Source of the DNA: CAMLJR01 sp964500675
GTDB taxonomy: Bacteria > Pseudomonadota > Gammaproteobacteria > Pseudomonadales > CAMLJR01
NCBI GenBank assembly: GCA_964500675.1
Contig: CAZCNY010000006.1
Location: 124,001 to 188,000 of the forward strand
DNA: 64,000 bases
Reading direction: 5' to 3'
Shown here one piece after another: positions 9,401 to 17,113 of this stretch. Under the pieces are notes generated by a model. The model was given only the letters and a program-made list of their open reading frames with translations, was not told where the DNA came from and did not search any database. Numbering within the stretch: position 1 is the first letter of the stretch; each line of letters begins with the position of its first letter. A program made the position numbers and the translations under genes.

Positions 9401-9848
9401 TGGGACGCGCCTTGGTGATATCGACACCGGCGAATTGCGCTTGCATCCACGCGAAATCGTTTTCGACAACCGCAACGCCATTGGACGCATTCGCCAGCAG
9501 AGAATTGGTGCGCGCGGGTTCGATATTGCCGGAGGCAGCGGTGGCGAGCACGGCATCGTATGCGAATTGAAAATGCGTGGTGGAACCGCCGTTGGTTAAA
9601 CCGGTTGTGGTATACCACATCGCAAAAAGCGTGACGTCAGTGGCGCCGATATTGAATTTCGCACCGGTGCCGAAAAAAGTTCCCGTGCCGTCGGCTGCCG
9701 TATTCCAATACGCAAACGTATCGCTGTTTTTCACCAGGCTCCCCGTATTTCCCAACACGGTGACCTGCGCGCCATTGGCATAATTCGTCGAATCGGTAGG
9801 CACACTGCCGCCCGTGCTGCCATTACCGTTGTAGATGATTTTAGCCAT
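6441..9848 (-). CDS. Large uncharacterised protein with N-terminal InlB-type repeat
   Basis: A 1135-residue protein. Residues 1-78 form one InlB B-repeat / Listeria-Bacteroides repeat (IIYNGNGSTGG to VTLFAMW), normally a surface adhesion module. Residues 100-360 hold a conserved-looking block with GNEESCGEALSLFLA and ADPFPFFKLLLDNAYP. Residues 660-790 form a beta-rich module ending HHCLVAEIACDDAPI. The C-terminus (NVMQLIVMG) is hydrophobic. I see no signal peptide: the protein opens directly with the repeat. I find no HExxH or other sure catalytic motif. GGGAG precedes the ATG by about 13 bases. It converges on the lipoprotein gene and follows a small open frame in the same direction. Function unknown. 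Confidence 0.75.
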   Translation of the reverse strand: MAKIIYNGNGSTGGSVPTDSTNYANGAQVTVLGNTGSLVKNSDTFAYWNTAADGTGTFFGTGAKFNIGATDVTLFAMWYTTTGLTNGGSTTHFQFAYDAVLATAASGNIEPARTNSLLANASNGVAVVENDFAWMQAQFAGVDITKARPTPMPIYVTALVEGGYSASWWPVTLVPGNRPASLLRTMMVAEIVEIFMAAQDKGWGYSSGVGNEESCGEALSLFLAVQFQLNNGLGLNWLSNGTPATWLNTSLPSSNPASTEFDGTTHYGARADYVNSTLAFAGNGPGTGCSLAFIYYLFSQLGFASIPQIIAAAPGVDSSNNLIGTSCLRGVWQNLTGDNADPFPFFKLLLDNAYPTDSVSSVPGPNPDNPFPLALVSFWVDKNTFGKDEVQDILNTHAGRFTNAFWLVIEGFSINQFNALSVTVPAFTGAFANIHGLSITRSATPIDFENPAQPARLQRIRIAFDITFTSASLADFPNTLGNAKVLELDGKIAVAGSTPRGATCATIFELTAGADPYFTNIDPAQNNVFWLSQDVRVFKATPAKSNVPVSGGPTFAADNVSGAFTYVTQLLDYLNSNFSDPSGIDPFSTLLPGQSGALSGDSSVSPVTVEITVPPTFPPIPIINVYNNYNFAVARVRLRGLANDVANNVKVFFRLWSTQTADTDFQPSTTYLSTQTGGHPSAPLAGVGNHTIPFFATGNLGSNTDYNAGGANNKNITLDIGDYKWAYFGCFLNVYDQTNVINGQPIQTLLNGTHHCLVAEIACDDAPILNSSAVVLSPENSDKLAQRNLQFTASDNPGGAASHRIPQTFDVRPSLPLLEETGMLLNYPDELMIDWGNTPVGSTAHIYWPQVAANDALALAAKLYSHSELSASDPHTIACPVTGGVTYVPIPPSSGDNFAGLITIDLPTTVVTGQEFNVIVRRITTRRNALTVAGRPQLTAVAARAGRSHSQGNDPLPFSVNQESQAIDRKQLRNWRYVTGTFQIRIPVGSPATLLGPERNTLAIFKWRSLKMSPANRWYPVLQRYIAYLSARVSELGGDPDAVPPSPLGYWEAPTTGGVAEGKSYTGKIVEVIFDCRGRMEGFILRECCDSEHRFRACDQDLQAIVLQACTGRYAVTVRVDPKAPHNVMQLIVMG

Positions 9849-9901
9849 GATATTTTCTCACTCCCTGTAATGAATCTTTCCGTTGCCCGCGTTCGATCTA
9901 A

Positions 9902-10090
9902 CTACTTAACGAACAAAAGCGCCTGTTTTTTCTCAATGCACTGAGTGCGTTTATGGGACTCCGGTACGATGTTTGTCGCGCCCGTAAGCCGCACGTAAGG
10001 AATTGACGATTGAATCAATCGCGCAGGAAGTATCGAATGCTTTACCGCAGAGAGAGGCGCCGTGATCCGTTCCGTCTTCGCGTAATCCAT
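9902..10090 (-). CDS. Small hypothetical protein (62 aa)
   Basis: I do not recognise this product. It deserves mention because AAGGA lies seven bases before the ATG at 10090, and it runs in the same direction as the 1135-residue gene, ending 53 bases before its start. The peptide is soluble and slightly basic, without membrane segment. Coding status is uncertain; it may be only a leader frame. Confidence 0.4.
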   Translation of the reverse strand: MDYAKTERITAPLSAVKHSILPARLIQSSIPYVRLTGATNIVPESHKRTQCIEKKQALLFVK

Positions 10091-10394
10091 GCGAAATCCT
10101 TCAACTATCCATCCGTTACAAAACGCGGTTTAACTTACCGGAACCAACACCAATTCAAAAATAACTTTTTCTTGCAAGCCTGATGCTATGTTAGATTCAA
10201 TATATTACGTTAGATTCAATAAACAACGAACCACATCCAAGAACCCAATAGCGCGGGTTTGCTTATTGACGCGGGATGGGTCCGGTTTAAAAAATTTTCG
10301 GATCGCGCCGATGGTGCCATTAGCTGCTAAAGCACCACCGTGATAAAAATACCCGCCATCAAGATCAGGCCTCACATTTCACAGCCGGGCGGCT
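10091..10394. other. Intergenic stretch with a 12-bp direct repeat
   Basis: About 300 bases without a gene, more AT-rich than the flanks. TTAGATTCAATA occurs at 10191-10202 and again at 10210-10221. This could be a regulator site or a promoter for the minus-strand genes to the left. Nothing else is seen. Confidence 0.4.
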
Positions 10395-10787
10395 TCAGAC
10401 TGAAATGACAAACAATCCGATGATGCAGGCCAGACCTGCGGTCCAGACCAAACTGCGCAGCGTGCCGAGGCCGGCGATGTATAAAAAGCCGAAGCCGATG
10501 CGCGAGGCGATATAGCCCAGCGCGAGCATGTTGATGGTCGCCTGATGCGCGATGTGCGACGGGTTCAATACCGGTACGAGATGCGCGACCAGCACTGCGG
10601 CAACAAATAGCGGCAAGCCTTCGTAACCGTTTTCCATCGCCGCCACGGCGCGCGCTTTTTTGCCTTGCACGTGCGCAAGATATTCGCGCGGATTGTTGTT
10701 ATCGAAGTCTTTCGAGGCCTTGGCGTACAAACCGAATAATTGCGGGATGATACCGGCGGCCAACAGACACCAGAGTGCGGTAGTCAT
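10395..10787 (-). CDS. MAPEG-family membrane protein
   Basis: A 130-residue integral membrane protein with about four hydrophobic segments (near residues 3-20, 58-75, 88-105 and 112-129). The pattern KKARAVAAMENGYEGLPLF near residue 43, and the overall length, fit the MAPEG superfamily (glutathione- and eicosanoid-related membrane proteins). Bacterial members are mostly uncharacterised. GGAG precedes the ATG. It lies 42 bases downstream of the second DUF1801 copy in the same direction, so the two may be cotranscribed. Confidence 0.85.
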   Translation of the reverse strand: MTTALWCLLAAGIIPQLFGLYAKASKDFDNNNPREYLAHVQGKKARAVAAMENGYEGLPLFVAAVLVAHLVPVLNPSHIAHQATINMLALGYIASRIGFGFLYIAGLGTLRSLVWTAGLACIIGLFVISV

Positions 10788-10829
10788 GGAATGCTCCTCT
10801 CACATAAAATTTTCAGGGACCGATAGAAT

Positions 10830-11249
10830 TTAAGACTTCGCTTTCTTTGAAGATTTTGATTTACCGGAACCGTTAAGCGCAACCGCTTCGTGAACGAGCG
10901 CCTTGAAAGCGGCCCCGTCAACTGTTTCCCCTTCGTGAATATCGATCGCGCGGCGTGCGTTGCCGTCGAGGCTCGCATTGAAGAGACGGGCGGGATCTTT
11001 CAGAGCAGCGCCCTTGATGAAGGTGAGCTTCACTTTATCCTTGTAGGATTCGCCCGTGCAGATGATGCCGTCGTGTGACCACACCGGGGTACCCATCCAC
11101 TTCCACTCTTCGACAACATCCGAGTCTGCGGCTTTAATGAGCTCGCGCATTCTGCCAAGGGTTTCCCCGCGCCAGTCTCCGAGCTCGGCGATTTTTTTAT
11201 CGATCAGCTCCGATGCCGGCTGCGCCTGGTCCACGTCCGGATTTTTCAC
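10830..11249 (-). CDS. DUF1801 (YdhG-like) domain protein, copy 2
   Basis: A 139-residue paralog of the protein at 3602-4021, sharing the blocks VVEEWKWMGTPVWSH and YKDKVKLTF. The start is taken as GTG at 11249 by alignment with copy 1, where ATG-AAA-AAT occupies the same place; a GTG at 11276 is the alternative. As in copy 1, a peroxiredoxin end lies about 36 bases upstream, but here that peroxiredoxin is a remnant. The whole pair was evidently duplicated. Codon identity is high but not complete, so the duplication is not very recent. Confidence 0.83.
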   Translation of the reverse strand: MKNPDVDQAQPASELIDKKIAELGDWRGETLGRMRELIKAADSDVVEEWKWMGTPVWSHDGIICTGESYKDKVKLTFIKGAALKDPARLFNASLDGNARRAIDIHEGETVDGAAFKALVHEAVALNGSGKSKSSKKAKS

Positions 11250-11285
11250 GCTCTCGCCCTCGAATTTTTTGCGCACTCGCAGCGA

Positions 11286-11410
11286 CTATCGATGCGCGCC
11301 TAACCACTCCAAAACCTCTTCCGCATTTCGATTCGGCGGAAATACCGGATAAAAAACTTTGCAAATCACACCATCGGCACAAATAACGGTGATTTGGCAA
11401 GGTCTTTCAT
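11286..11410 (-). pseudogene. Internally deleted peroxiredoxin copy
   Basis: The minus strand keeps a start (ATG at 11410, MKDLAK) and then jumps, in another frame, to ITVICADGVICKVFYPVFPP and on to a normal end (WLGAHR, stop at 11286). This corresponds to residues 1-6 and about 152-185 of the peroxiredoxin at 4057-4614, with about 145 codons missing. Spacing to the DUF1801 gene is the same as in the intact copy. It cannot make a working enzyme, because both active-site cysteines are gone. Confidence 0.85.
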
Positions 11411-11484
11411 AGCGCGAATAATAACAATGAATGCGTTAAAGTAGCTGCTGTTTATGGCCATTATTTGGCAGGGAAGATTAACCT

Positions 11485-12408
11485 ATGAATAACCTCATCT
11501 CCATCCGGGGTTTGAATAAAACGTATGACTCCGGTTTTCAGGCGTTAAAACACCTTGACCTCGATATTCATCGCGGTGAAATTTTCGCGCTGCTCGGCCC
11601 CAATGGCGCCGGCAAAACCACGCTGATCGGCATCATTTGCGGCATCGTGAATCCGAGTTCAGGCACGGTGACGGTCGACGGTCACGATGTGGTTCGCGAT
11701 TATCGCGCGACCCGATCAAAAATAGGTTTGGTGCCGCAGGAATTATCGACCGAAGCTTTCGAGACTGCCTGGGCCACTGTCAACTTCAGTCGCGGACTGT
11801 TCGGCAAACCGCGCGATCACGTTTTTATCGAAAAAATTTTTCGCGATTTGTCGCTCTGGGATAAGCGCCAATCGAAAATCATGGCACTGTCGGGCGGTAT
11901 GAAACGGCGGGTGATGATGGCCAAAGCGCTGTCGCACGAACCCGATATACTGTTTCTGGACGAGCCTACCGCGGGTGTCGATGTCGAGCTGCGTCGCGAT
12001 ATGTGGAAAATGGTGCGCGAACTGCGCGATCGCGGCGTCACGATTATTCTCACGACGCACTACATCGAAGAAGCCGAAGAAATGGCCGACCGCATCGGTA
12101 TCATCAACAACGGCGAGCTTATTCTGGTCGAGGAAAAAACCACGCTGATGAGCAAGCTGGGCAAAAAACAACTGACGCTGCAACTGCAAACACCGCTCAG
12201 CAGCATACCCGCGGGTCTCGAAAAGTTTTCACTGGAGCTTGCGGATAGCGGCAGTTCACTGGTTTACACTTTCAATGCCCAAAACGAGCAGACCGGCATC
12301 GATACGCTGTTGCGTAAGCTGGCAGAGCGCGGCATCGATTTTAAAAATCTTCATTCCAGCGAAAGTTCACTGGAAGATATTTTTGTTGATTTAGTGAGCG
12401 CACGCTGA
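11485..12408 (+). CDS. yadG: ABC-2 type transporter ATP-binding protein (YadG-like)
   Basis: A 307-residue ATPase subunit. It has Walker A GPNGAGKT near residue 40, Q-loop LVPQE near 85, signature LSGGMKRR near 138, Walker B ILFLDEPTAGVD near 155 and the H-loop TTHYIEEAEE. Length and motif text closely follow E. coli YadG. A C-terminal extension (about 230-307) is typical of this subfamily. Its stop overlaps the permease start by one base (TGATG), so the two are translationally coupled. Substrate unknown; this class exports drugs, polysaccharides or lipids. Confidence 0.93.
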   Translation: MNNLISIRGLNKTYDSGFQALKHLDLDIHRGEIFALLGPNGAGKTTLIGIICGIVNPSSGTVTVDGHDVVRDYRATRSKIGLVPQELSTEAFETAWATVNFSRGLFGKPRDHVFIEKIFRDLSLWDKRQSKIMALSGGMKRRVMMAKALSHEPDILFLDEPTAGVDVELRRDMWKMVRELRDRGVTIILTTHYIEEAEEMADRIGIINNGELILVEEKTTLMSKLGKKQLTLQLQTPLSSIPAGLEKFSLELADSGSSLVYTFNAQNEQTGIDTLLRKLAERGIDFKNLHSSESSLEDIFVDLVSAR

Positions 12409-13169
12409 TGAATATCCATGGTGTACGCGCCATCTATCGGTTTGAAATGGCGCGCTGGTTCCGCACGCTGACGCAGAGCATTGTGTCACCGATTATCTCG
12501 ACGTCGCTGTATTTTGTCGTGTTCGGCGCCGCCATCGGTGCGCGCATGGGCGCGATCAATCACGTCAGTTATGGAGCCTTCATTATTCCTGGCCTGGTCA
12601 TGCTATCGCTATTGTCGGAGAGTATTTCCAATGCCTCGTTTGGTATCTACTTTCCGAAATTTACCGGCACCATTTATGAAATTCTATCGGCGCCGGTATC
12701 GGTCATCGAAATCGTCGCGGGGTACGTGGGTGCCGCAGCCACGAAATCGGTATTGCTCGGCCTGCTCATTCTGCTCACCGCGAAGCTGTTCGTCGATTAC
12801 CATATCTCGCATCCATTCTGGATGTTGGCATTTCTCATACTGACCGCGATCACGTTTAGCCTGCTCGGATTTATCATCGGCATCTGGGCCGATGGTTTTG
12901 AAAAACTGCAAATCGTGCCGCTGATGATCATTACACCGCTCACCTTTCTCGGTGGCAGCTTTTATTCCATCGCCATGCTGCCGCCGATCTGGCAGAAAAT
13001 CGCACTGGCCAATCCGGCGGTATATTTGATCAGCGGTTTTCGCTGGAGCTTTTACGATGTTGCCGACGTCGACGTAAGAATCAGTCTCGGCATGATCGCG
13101 CTATTTATGTTGCTGTGCCTCGGCATGATTTACTGGATATTCAAGACCGGCTACAAAATTCGCACGTAA
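12408..13169 (+). CDS. yadH: ABC-2 type transporter permease (YadH-like)
   Basis: A 253-residue inner-membrane protein with about six hydrophobic segments and the ABC-2 motif region TPLTFLGGSFYSIAMLPP near residue 178, a hallmark of the NodJ/YadH group. It partners the preceding ATPase, whose stop codon it overlaps by one base. A homodimer of this permease with two ATPase subunits would form a complete exporter. No periplasmic binding protein or membrane-fusion protein is nearby, which fits an exporter. Confidence 0.92.
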   Translation: MNIHGVRAIYRFEMARWFRTLTQSIVSPIISTSLYFVVFGAAIGARMGAINHVSYGAFIIPGLVMLSLLSESISNASFGIYFPKFTGTIYEILSAPVSVIEIVAGYVGAAATKSVLLGLLILLTAKLFVDYHISHPFWMLAFLILTAITFSLLGFIIGIWADGFEKLQIVPLMIITPLTFLGGSFYSIAMLPPIWQKIALANPAVYLISGFRWSFYDVADVDVRISLGMIALFMLLCLGMIYWIFKTGYKIRT

Positions 13170-13267
13170 CGACCAAGCACCGAGCATGCGCAGCGCCCGC
13201 TGTTTTAAACTTAAATTGACGGTCTTTTCATCTGAAAGGATTTAACCCAGTCGAGGCGAAATAACCA

Positions 13268-14113
13268 ATGGAATGCCTGGTTAACCTGTCTTTATCGCGA
13301 CCCGATTTTGCAGAGCTTGATGCCCTGTTCGGCCCGACCTCGCTCATTTCCGTCTTCAATGCCGAGGGCATATTTCTGGCCGCGAATCAGCGGGCATTGG
13401 CATCCTACGATTTAGGGTCAGAGGCTTTTGGCAAACACGTCGATGCGCTTTTTGACGGTTACCAATTTGAGCGCATGCACAAGCTAACATTTGACAAACT
13501 GTTGCGCACCGGCATTCCCGCTACGATTACCGATCGAGTGCATCCACACCGGAAGTATATTATCGAACGAATGCGTACGCTGATGCTGCGCATTCCCTGG
13601 GAGCAAGGCTTTGCTGTGCTGAGCGTGTCGCATGTAGTGGATGATTTCCTTGTCGAGGCGCTGCGAAATTACAGCCCCAAAACCAAACTGGTTTCCGGCA
13701 CTGTTTCCGGCATACCGATGCGGTGGGTCGACTTTGAAACGATGTACCTCGCAATGCGATGCAGCTCGACCAAGGAAATTGCAACCATACTGCGGCGCAG
13801 TGACGACGCGGTGCGGCTGCGCCTGCAAGCGCTGGCCGATTATTTGGAAAAAACTTTTTCCGCACTCGGGCACTCAATCTCGGTACCTTCAACATTGAAA
13901 GCGATACAGCCATTTCTGCGAAACTGGCCGATCAATGATGCCGTGCTGGCAGGCTGTATCAGCGGACTGAATGCTTGGCACGGAAAAAATACCGTGTCGA
14001 TCGCCGGATTTCATCCTGATCGAAAATTGGAGGAAGCGCTCCGTTTCGACAGCTTGCATGGACTTTCAGCGGCGCAACTGATGCTGGCTCTTGTGAAAGA
14101 AGAGACCAGATAA
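13268..14113 (+). CDS. PAS-like domain protein with C-terminal HTH-like segment
   Basis: A 281-residue cytoplasmic protein. Residues about 15-125 read like a PAS sensor (ISVFNAEGIFLAANQRALASY). Around residues 165-195 is a helix-turn-helix-like stretch, TKEIATILRRSDDAVRLRLQ, resembling the recognition helices of LuxR-type regulators. The C-terminal 85 residues are unrecognised. It follows the exporter genes by about 100 bases on the same strand and may regulate them or the PEP-CTERM gene downstream. The domain assignments are by eye and moderate. Confidence 0.6.
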   Translation: MECLVNLSLSRPDFAELDALFGPTSLISVFNAEGIFLAANQRALASYDLGSEAFGKHVDALFDGYQFERMHKLTFDKLLRTGIPATITDRVHPHRKYIIERMRTLMLRIPWEQGFAVLSVSHVVDDFLVEALRNYSPKTKLVSGTVSGIPMRWVDFETMYLAMRCSSTKEIATILRRSDDAVRLRLQALADYLEKTFSALGHSISVPSTLKAIQPFLRNWPINDAVLAGCISGLNAWHGKNTVSIAGFHPDRKLEEALRFDSLHGLSAAQLMLALVKEETR

Positions 14114-14281
14114 TCCCTTCGTCTATTTTTAACATCATTTAAAAACTCCTCGGTTATTTCCGAGTATTTTCGCAAATTTTTCTTATACGATTCCCCTGAG
14201 GCTTGGACTCAGCGGCGCATGGCCGTATGCGTGACCGCAGCCTCAACCAAAATAACGTATAAAAATAGGGGAAAAATTTTC

Positions 14282-14983
14282 ATGACTGGCCACAGACATC
14301 AAAACGGTATTGCCGTTCGCAGAGGGCGGGCAACTCTGAAGAATTTTAGGTCGATCGCCATCGGAGCAGCGCTATTCGCTCTATATGGTTCAGCACACGC
14401 TGCCACAGTATCGCCCTCCGATACTTTAACAGTCAGCTTGCCAACTGGAATTGTCACCCAAAGCCTCTACGAAACTGCATCGGGTCACGATGTTGATACG
14501 TACGGTAATCCAACAAATATTTTGAAAATATCGACAACCAGTAACGCCAAACTTCCGCTGAGTATCAGTTTGGCTACGCTGCGCGAAGCGGATGACGCCG
14601 GCAAAACACCGGCGATCAGCGATTGGTTAATTTATTACACGACCAGCGCCATCGTGAATCCAAAAACCCATGCGGTTATCGTCCCGTCCACGCAAAATTG
14701 GATGCTTATCTCCGACGCGGATGCGATGACATATAACACAGCCACCCGCTGTTGGCAGACATCAACGCCGCGCCCGCTGCTGACACTGCTCGCAATGCTT
14801 ATCGGCAATAGCGCACCGAGTGTCACCGAAACCGGATTTCCCCAAGATGTCACGGCGCTATTGGGCTCTCCCTACACCATCACGGTAACGTCCGGCGTCG
14901 AGGCTGTGCCGGTACCGGCGGCGGCGTGGCTATTCGGTTCGGGTTTAATCGGGTTGATTGCGACTCGTCGCAAACTTAAATAA
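14282..14983 (+). CDS. PEP-CTERM sorting-domain protein
   Basis: A 233-residue exported protein. An N-terminal signal peptide ends at GSAHA/ATV (about residue 40), preceded by a basic region. The C-terminus has the PEP-CTERM tripartite signal: VPVPAAAWLFGSG, a hydrophobic helix LIGLIA, and the basic tail TRRKLK. Such proteins are cut and sorted by exosortase/XrtA-type enzymes and often go to exopolysaccharide matrices. The ATG at 14282 is preferred to the upstream frame from 14219, since AGGGGA lies before it. A rho-independent terminator follows. The central domain is not recognised. Confidence 0.8.
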   Translation: MTGHRHQNGIAVRRGRATLKNFRSIAIGAALFALYGSAHAATVSPSDTLTVSLPTGIVTQSLYETASGHDVDTYGNPTNILKISTTSNAKLPLSISLATLREADDAGKTPAISDWLIYYTTSAIVNPKTHAVIVPSTQNWMLISDADAMTYNTATRCWQTSTPRPLLTLLAMLIGNSAPSVTETGFPQDVTALLGSPYTITVTSGVEAVPVPAAAWLFGSGLIGLIATRRKLK

Positions 14984-15000
14984 TGAGCTATGGTCCCTCA

Positions 15001-15034
15001 GCCACCGGCGCGATATGCGCTGGTGGTCTTTTTA
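15001..15034 (+). terminator. Rho-independent terminator after the PEP-CTERM gene
   Basis: CCACCGGCGC and GCGCTGGTGG form a ten-pair stem (one G-U) around a GATAT loop, followed by CTTTTTATT. It lies 18 bases after the stop of the PEP-CTERM gene. Confidence 0.85.
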
Positions 15035-15059
15035 TTGACGAAGCGCTCATAGCGGACCA

Positions 15060-15125
15060 ATGATCGCAGGCGCCATCATTCTCTGGCACCGAAAGATTAT
15101 CGGGAAGTTTTGAAAGATCCTTCAT
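15060..15125 (-). pseudogene. 5' fragment of a third peroxiredoxin copy
   Basis: From the ATG at 15125 the minus strand reads MKDLSKLPDNLSVPENDGAC and then DH, matching the first 22 residues of the peroxiredoxin at 4057-4614 (MKDLSVLPDNLPVPVDDGAC) at most positions. Similarity stops near 15060, just before the terminator. No 3' part is present here. Confidence 0.75.
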
Positions 15126-15141
15126 GTGCTCGAATCACATC

Positions 15142-16383
15142 TCAAAAACTGTAGCGACGCCGAATGCTATCAAAGCGTTCGTGCAGCTGTTGCGCTCTTT
15201 GCTCCGGCGTCACCTTGGCCGCATTTGCGGGCAGAACCCGCGCTAAATCGTCGCGTTTGACGAGCTGCGTGTTGAACGTCGTCGCCGCCGTGCTGAGCAA
15301 ATTGCGGTAGGTGAGATTGCCGCGCTCGAAACCCTGCGTGTCCAGCCAATTGTGATAACCCGGATCCTCGCCGCAAAGAATCAAACGCACCTTGTTATCG
15401 CTGTCGACTCGCGCGCGGCTCGGCGTGTAACTCACGGGGCGATACAAAAAATCCATGCTGTTAAAAAAAACGCCATTATTCGACACCATCCAAAAGCCGT
15501 CGTGGCTATCGAATTCGACAATCAGCGCTTCGTCACGAGCGATCTGCCAGCACAAATGCGCGACGGCGCGACCGCGCTTATTATCGGCCGCGTCTGCGCT
15601 GGAATCGCCGGGAAATCGATTGACGTTGAGCGGATCGACCACCGGACTGTAGCGATAGGGATGATCGGGCCAGTCGTTCATCAGCCCCGCGACAAATTGC
15701 CCGGCCCACTCCATCGCAGCGATCATTGTTCGCGGCGTCGGCAACGGTCGCGGTGTATTCATATCGACGCGCTCGATGTGCATACGTGCCGGTATTTCGT
15801 CCCAGCGATCGAAACCCTGGCGAATAAATAATTTTCGCGAACCTGGCGTTGTCGGCAACCAGTTTTTTTCGCGCTGCGGTCCGCCGATAAACAACTCGAA
15901 ACTGCCATCGGCTTCCGCATGCAATTGATGGCCGAATAAATTCGCTTCGGGAATATCGCCAAACGGTTCGTGCAAACTCGGCACATCACCGCCCGGTTGT
16001 TTTTCGGGGCGCGGGCCTTGTACGGTGAAATTCAAAAAACGCGCGCTGCCTTTGTTGCCCGAAATTTTGTAAATCGATTCGCCGTCGATCCACGCTTGCA
16101 GATACACCAAATCAGCGGCATCGCCACCGAGCTTGCGATTCGGTCCGCAAAACGCATGCAACTGTGGATATTTGGCATCCTTGGTTTCCAGTGCCAAATC
16201 GAACGCCTGCCCCAAATTTTGCGTTAAGAAACGAAACGCATCGGCGCGATGCAACGGCGTCGCCGGGTTGTAATCTTTAAATACGCGTTCGCCGGCTGTT
16301 TGCAATTGCTGACAGAATTGTTGCCACGCATTGCGCAATGCGGCATCGTCGGGACTATCGCCAAAGGCCATATTTTTCACCAT
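15142..16383 (-). CDS. DUF1214 domain-containing protein
   Basis: A 413-residue cytoplasmic-looking protein. The C-terminal third (about residues 290-390), with FDSHDGFWMVSNNGVFF, YRPVSYTPSRARVDSDNKVRL and NWLDTQGFERGNLTYR split across it, is DUF1214-like. The role of this domain is unknown; such genes often accompany lipid, steroid or hydrocarbon metabolism genes in actinobacteria and marine gammaproteobacteria. It lies downstream of the marR gene in the same direction and may share its control. ATG at 16383 or the in-frame ATG at 16371 could be the start; neither has a clear ribosome binding site. Confidence 0.75.
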   Translation of the reverse strand: MVKNMAFGDSPDDAALRNAWQQFCQQLQTAGERVFKDYNPATPLHRADAFRFLTQNLGQAFDLALETKDAKYPQLHAFCGPNRKLGGDAADLVYLQAWIDGESIYKISGNKGSARFLNFTVQGPRPEKQPGGDVPSLHEPFGDIPEANLFGHQLHAEADGSFELFIGGPQREKNWLPTTPGSRKLFIRQGFDRWDEIPARMHIERVDMNTPRPLPTPRTMIAAMEWAGQFVAGLMNDWPDHPYRYSPVVDPLNVNRFPGDSSADAADNKRGRAVAHLCWQIARDEALIVEFDSHDGFWMVSNNGVFFNSMDFLYRPVSYTPSRARVDSDNKVRLILCGEDPGYHNWLDTQGFERGNLTYRNLLSTAATTFNTQLVKRDDLARVLPANAAKVTPEQRAQQLHERFDSIRRRYSF

Positions 16384-16551
16384 TATTTAGCGCAGTTGTA
16401 GAATCGTATCGATTTGACACGCGTTTCGCTAACTTTTGTCGTAGGATCAAGGTCCTCCCCCGTCGGGGGCTGCCATACGAAAATCTCAATTCGACAACGG
16501 AAATTCGGCCATTGCGGTCAGTGAAATTAGCTTTAGTGGTCATCCAATATT

Positions 16552-17019
16552 TCATTCATCAGCCGATTGCTTTTCGAGTCGAGCACGTATCGCTTCTAAT
16601 ACTTCACGTGCATCGTGAAGGCGCTTTTTACTGATCCCCTCGGACAAGGCATGTACCCAAGGCACTTGCAGTTTCACGGCCGAATCAAAAGCGGTTCTAC
16701 CTTTTTTTGTAACCTCAACGAGCCTTGCCCGCTGATGATGCGGATTATCCCGAAAGCAGAGCATGCCTTCTTCCGCCATTTCATTCACAACCCGCTGCAC
16801 GCTTTGTCGTGTGAGCCCCATATTGCGCGCAAGGCGAGCCACCGTTTCGGGGGTCGCTGACATTGCTATAGCACCAAGTACCTGCCAGCGCGCGCCGGTC
16901 AATCCGAATTTAGATACCAACCTGTCTGCCGTCACAATCAAAAGTCCATTTAAGCGAAACACCTCGACAATCAGGTCGTTGGTCTCTTTATTGGGCTGAG
17001 ATTCATCATAAGAAAACAA
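16552..17019 (-). CDS. MarR-family transcriptional regulator
   Basis: A 155-residue winged-helix repressor. The motif TPETVARLARNMGLTRQSVQ (about residues 56-75) is the recognition helix-turn-helix, and the wing contains FRDNPHHQRARLVEVTKKGR split at about 88-108. MarR proteins usually repress divergent genes and let go on binding a phenolic or lipid ligand. It is divergent from the P450 gene, with a perfect inverted repeat between them. The apparent start is TTG at 17019, with GGTGG about eight bases upstream. Confidence 0.92.
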   Translation of the reverse strand: MFSYDESQPNKETNDLIVEVFRLNGLLIVTADRLVSKFGLTGARWQVLGAIAMSATPETVARLARNMGLTRQSVQRVVNEMAEEGMLCFRDNPHHQRARLVEVTKKGRTAFDSAVKLQVPWVHALSEGISKKRLHDAREVLEAIRARLEKQSADE

Positions 17020-17054
17020 TTTGACACCACCTTAACGATGTGAGCATACTTTCG

Positions 17055-17076
17055 TTATGACAGTATATTGTCATAA
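17055..17076. promoter_or_regulatory. Inverted-repeat operator, probably for the MarR protein
   Basis: A perfect palindrome: TTATGACA, six-base spacer GTATAT, TGTCATAA. It lies between the divergent marR (start 17019) and P450 (start 17114) genes, where a MarR dimer would be expected to bind. Size and symmetry fit MarR operators. The AT-rich core probably overlaps one of the -10 elements. Confidence 0.75.
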
Positions 17077-17113
17077 TGTCATTCCCGGCCATAGTTAGTA
17101 TGGTGGAAATATC

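Noticed and set aside
10191..10221. 12-bp direct repeat as a possible CRISPR or att site
   Set aside because: Only two copies 19 bases apart with no spacer-repeat structure; no CRISPR array is seen anywhere in the window.
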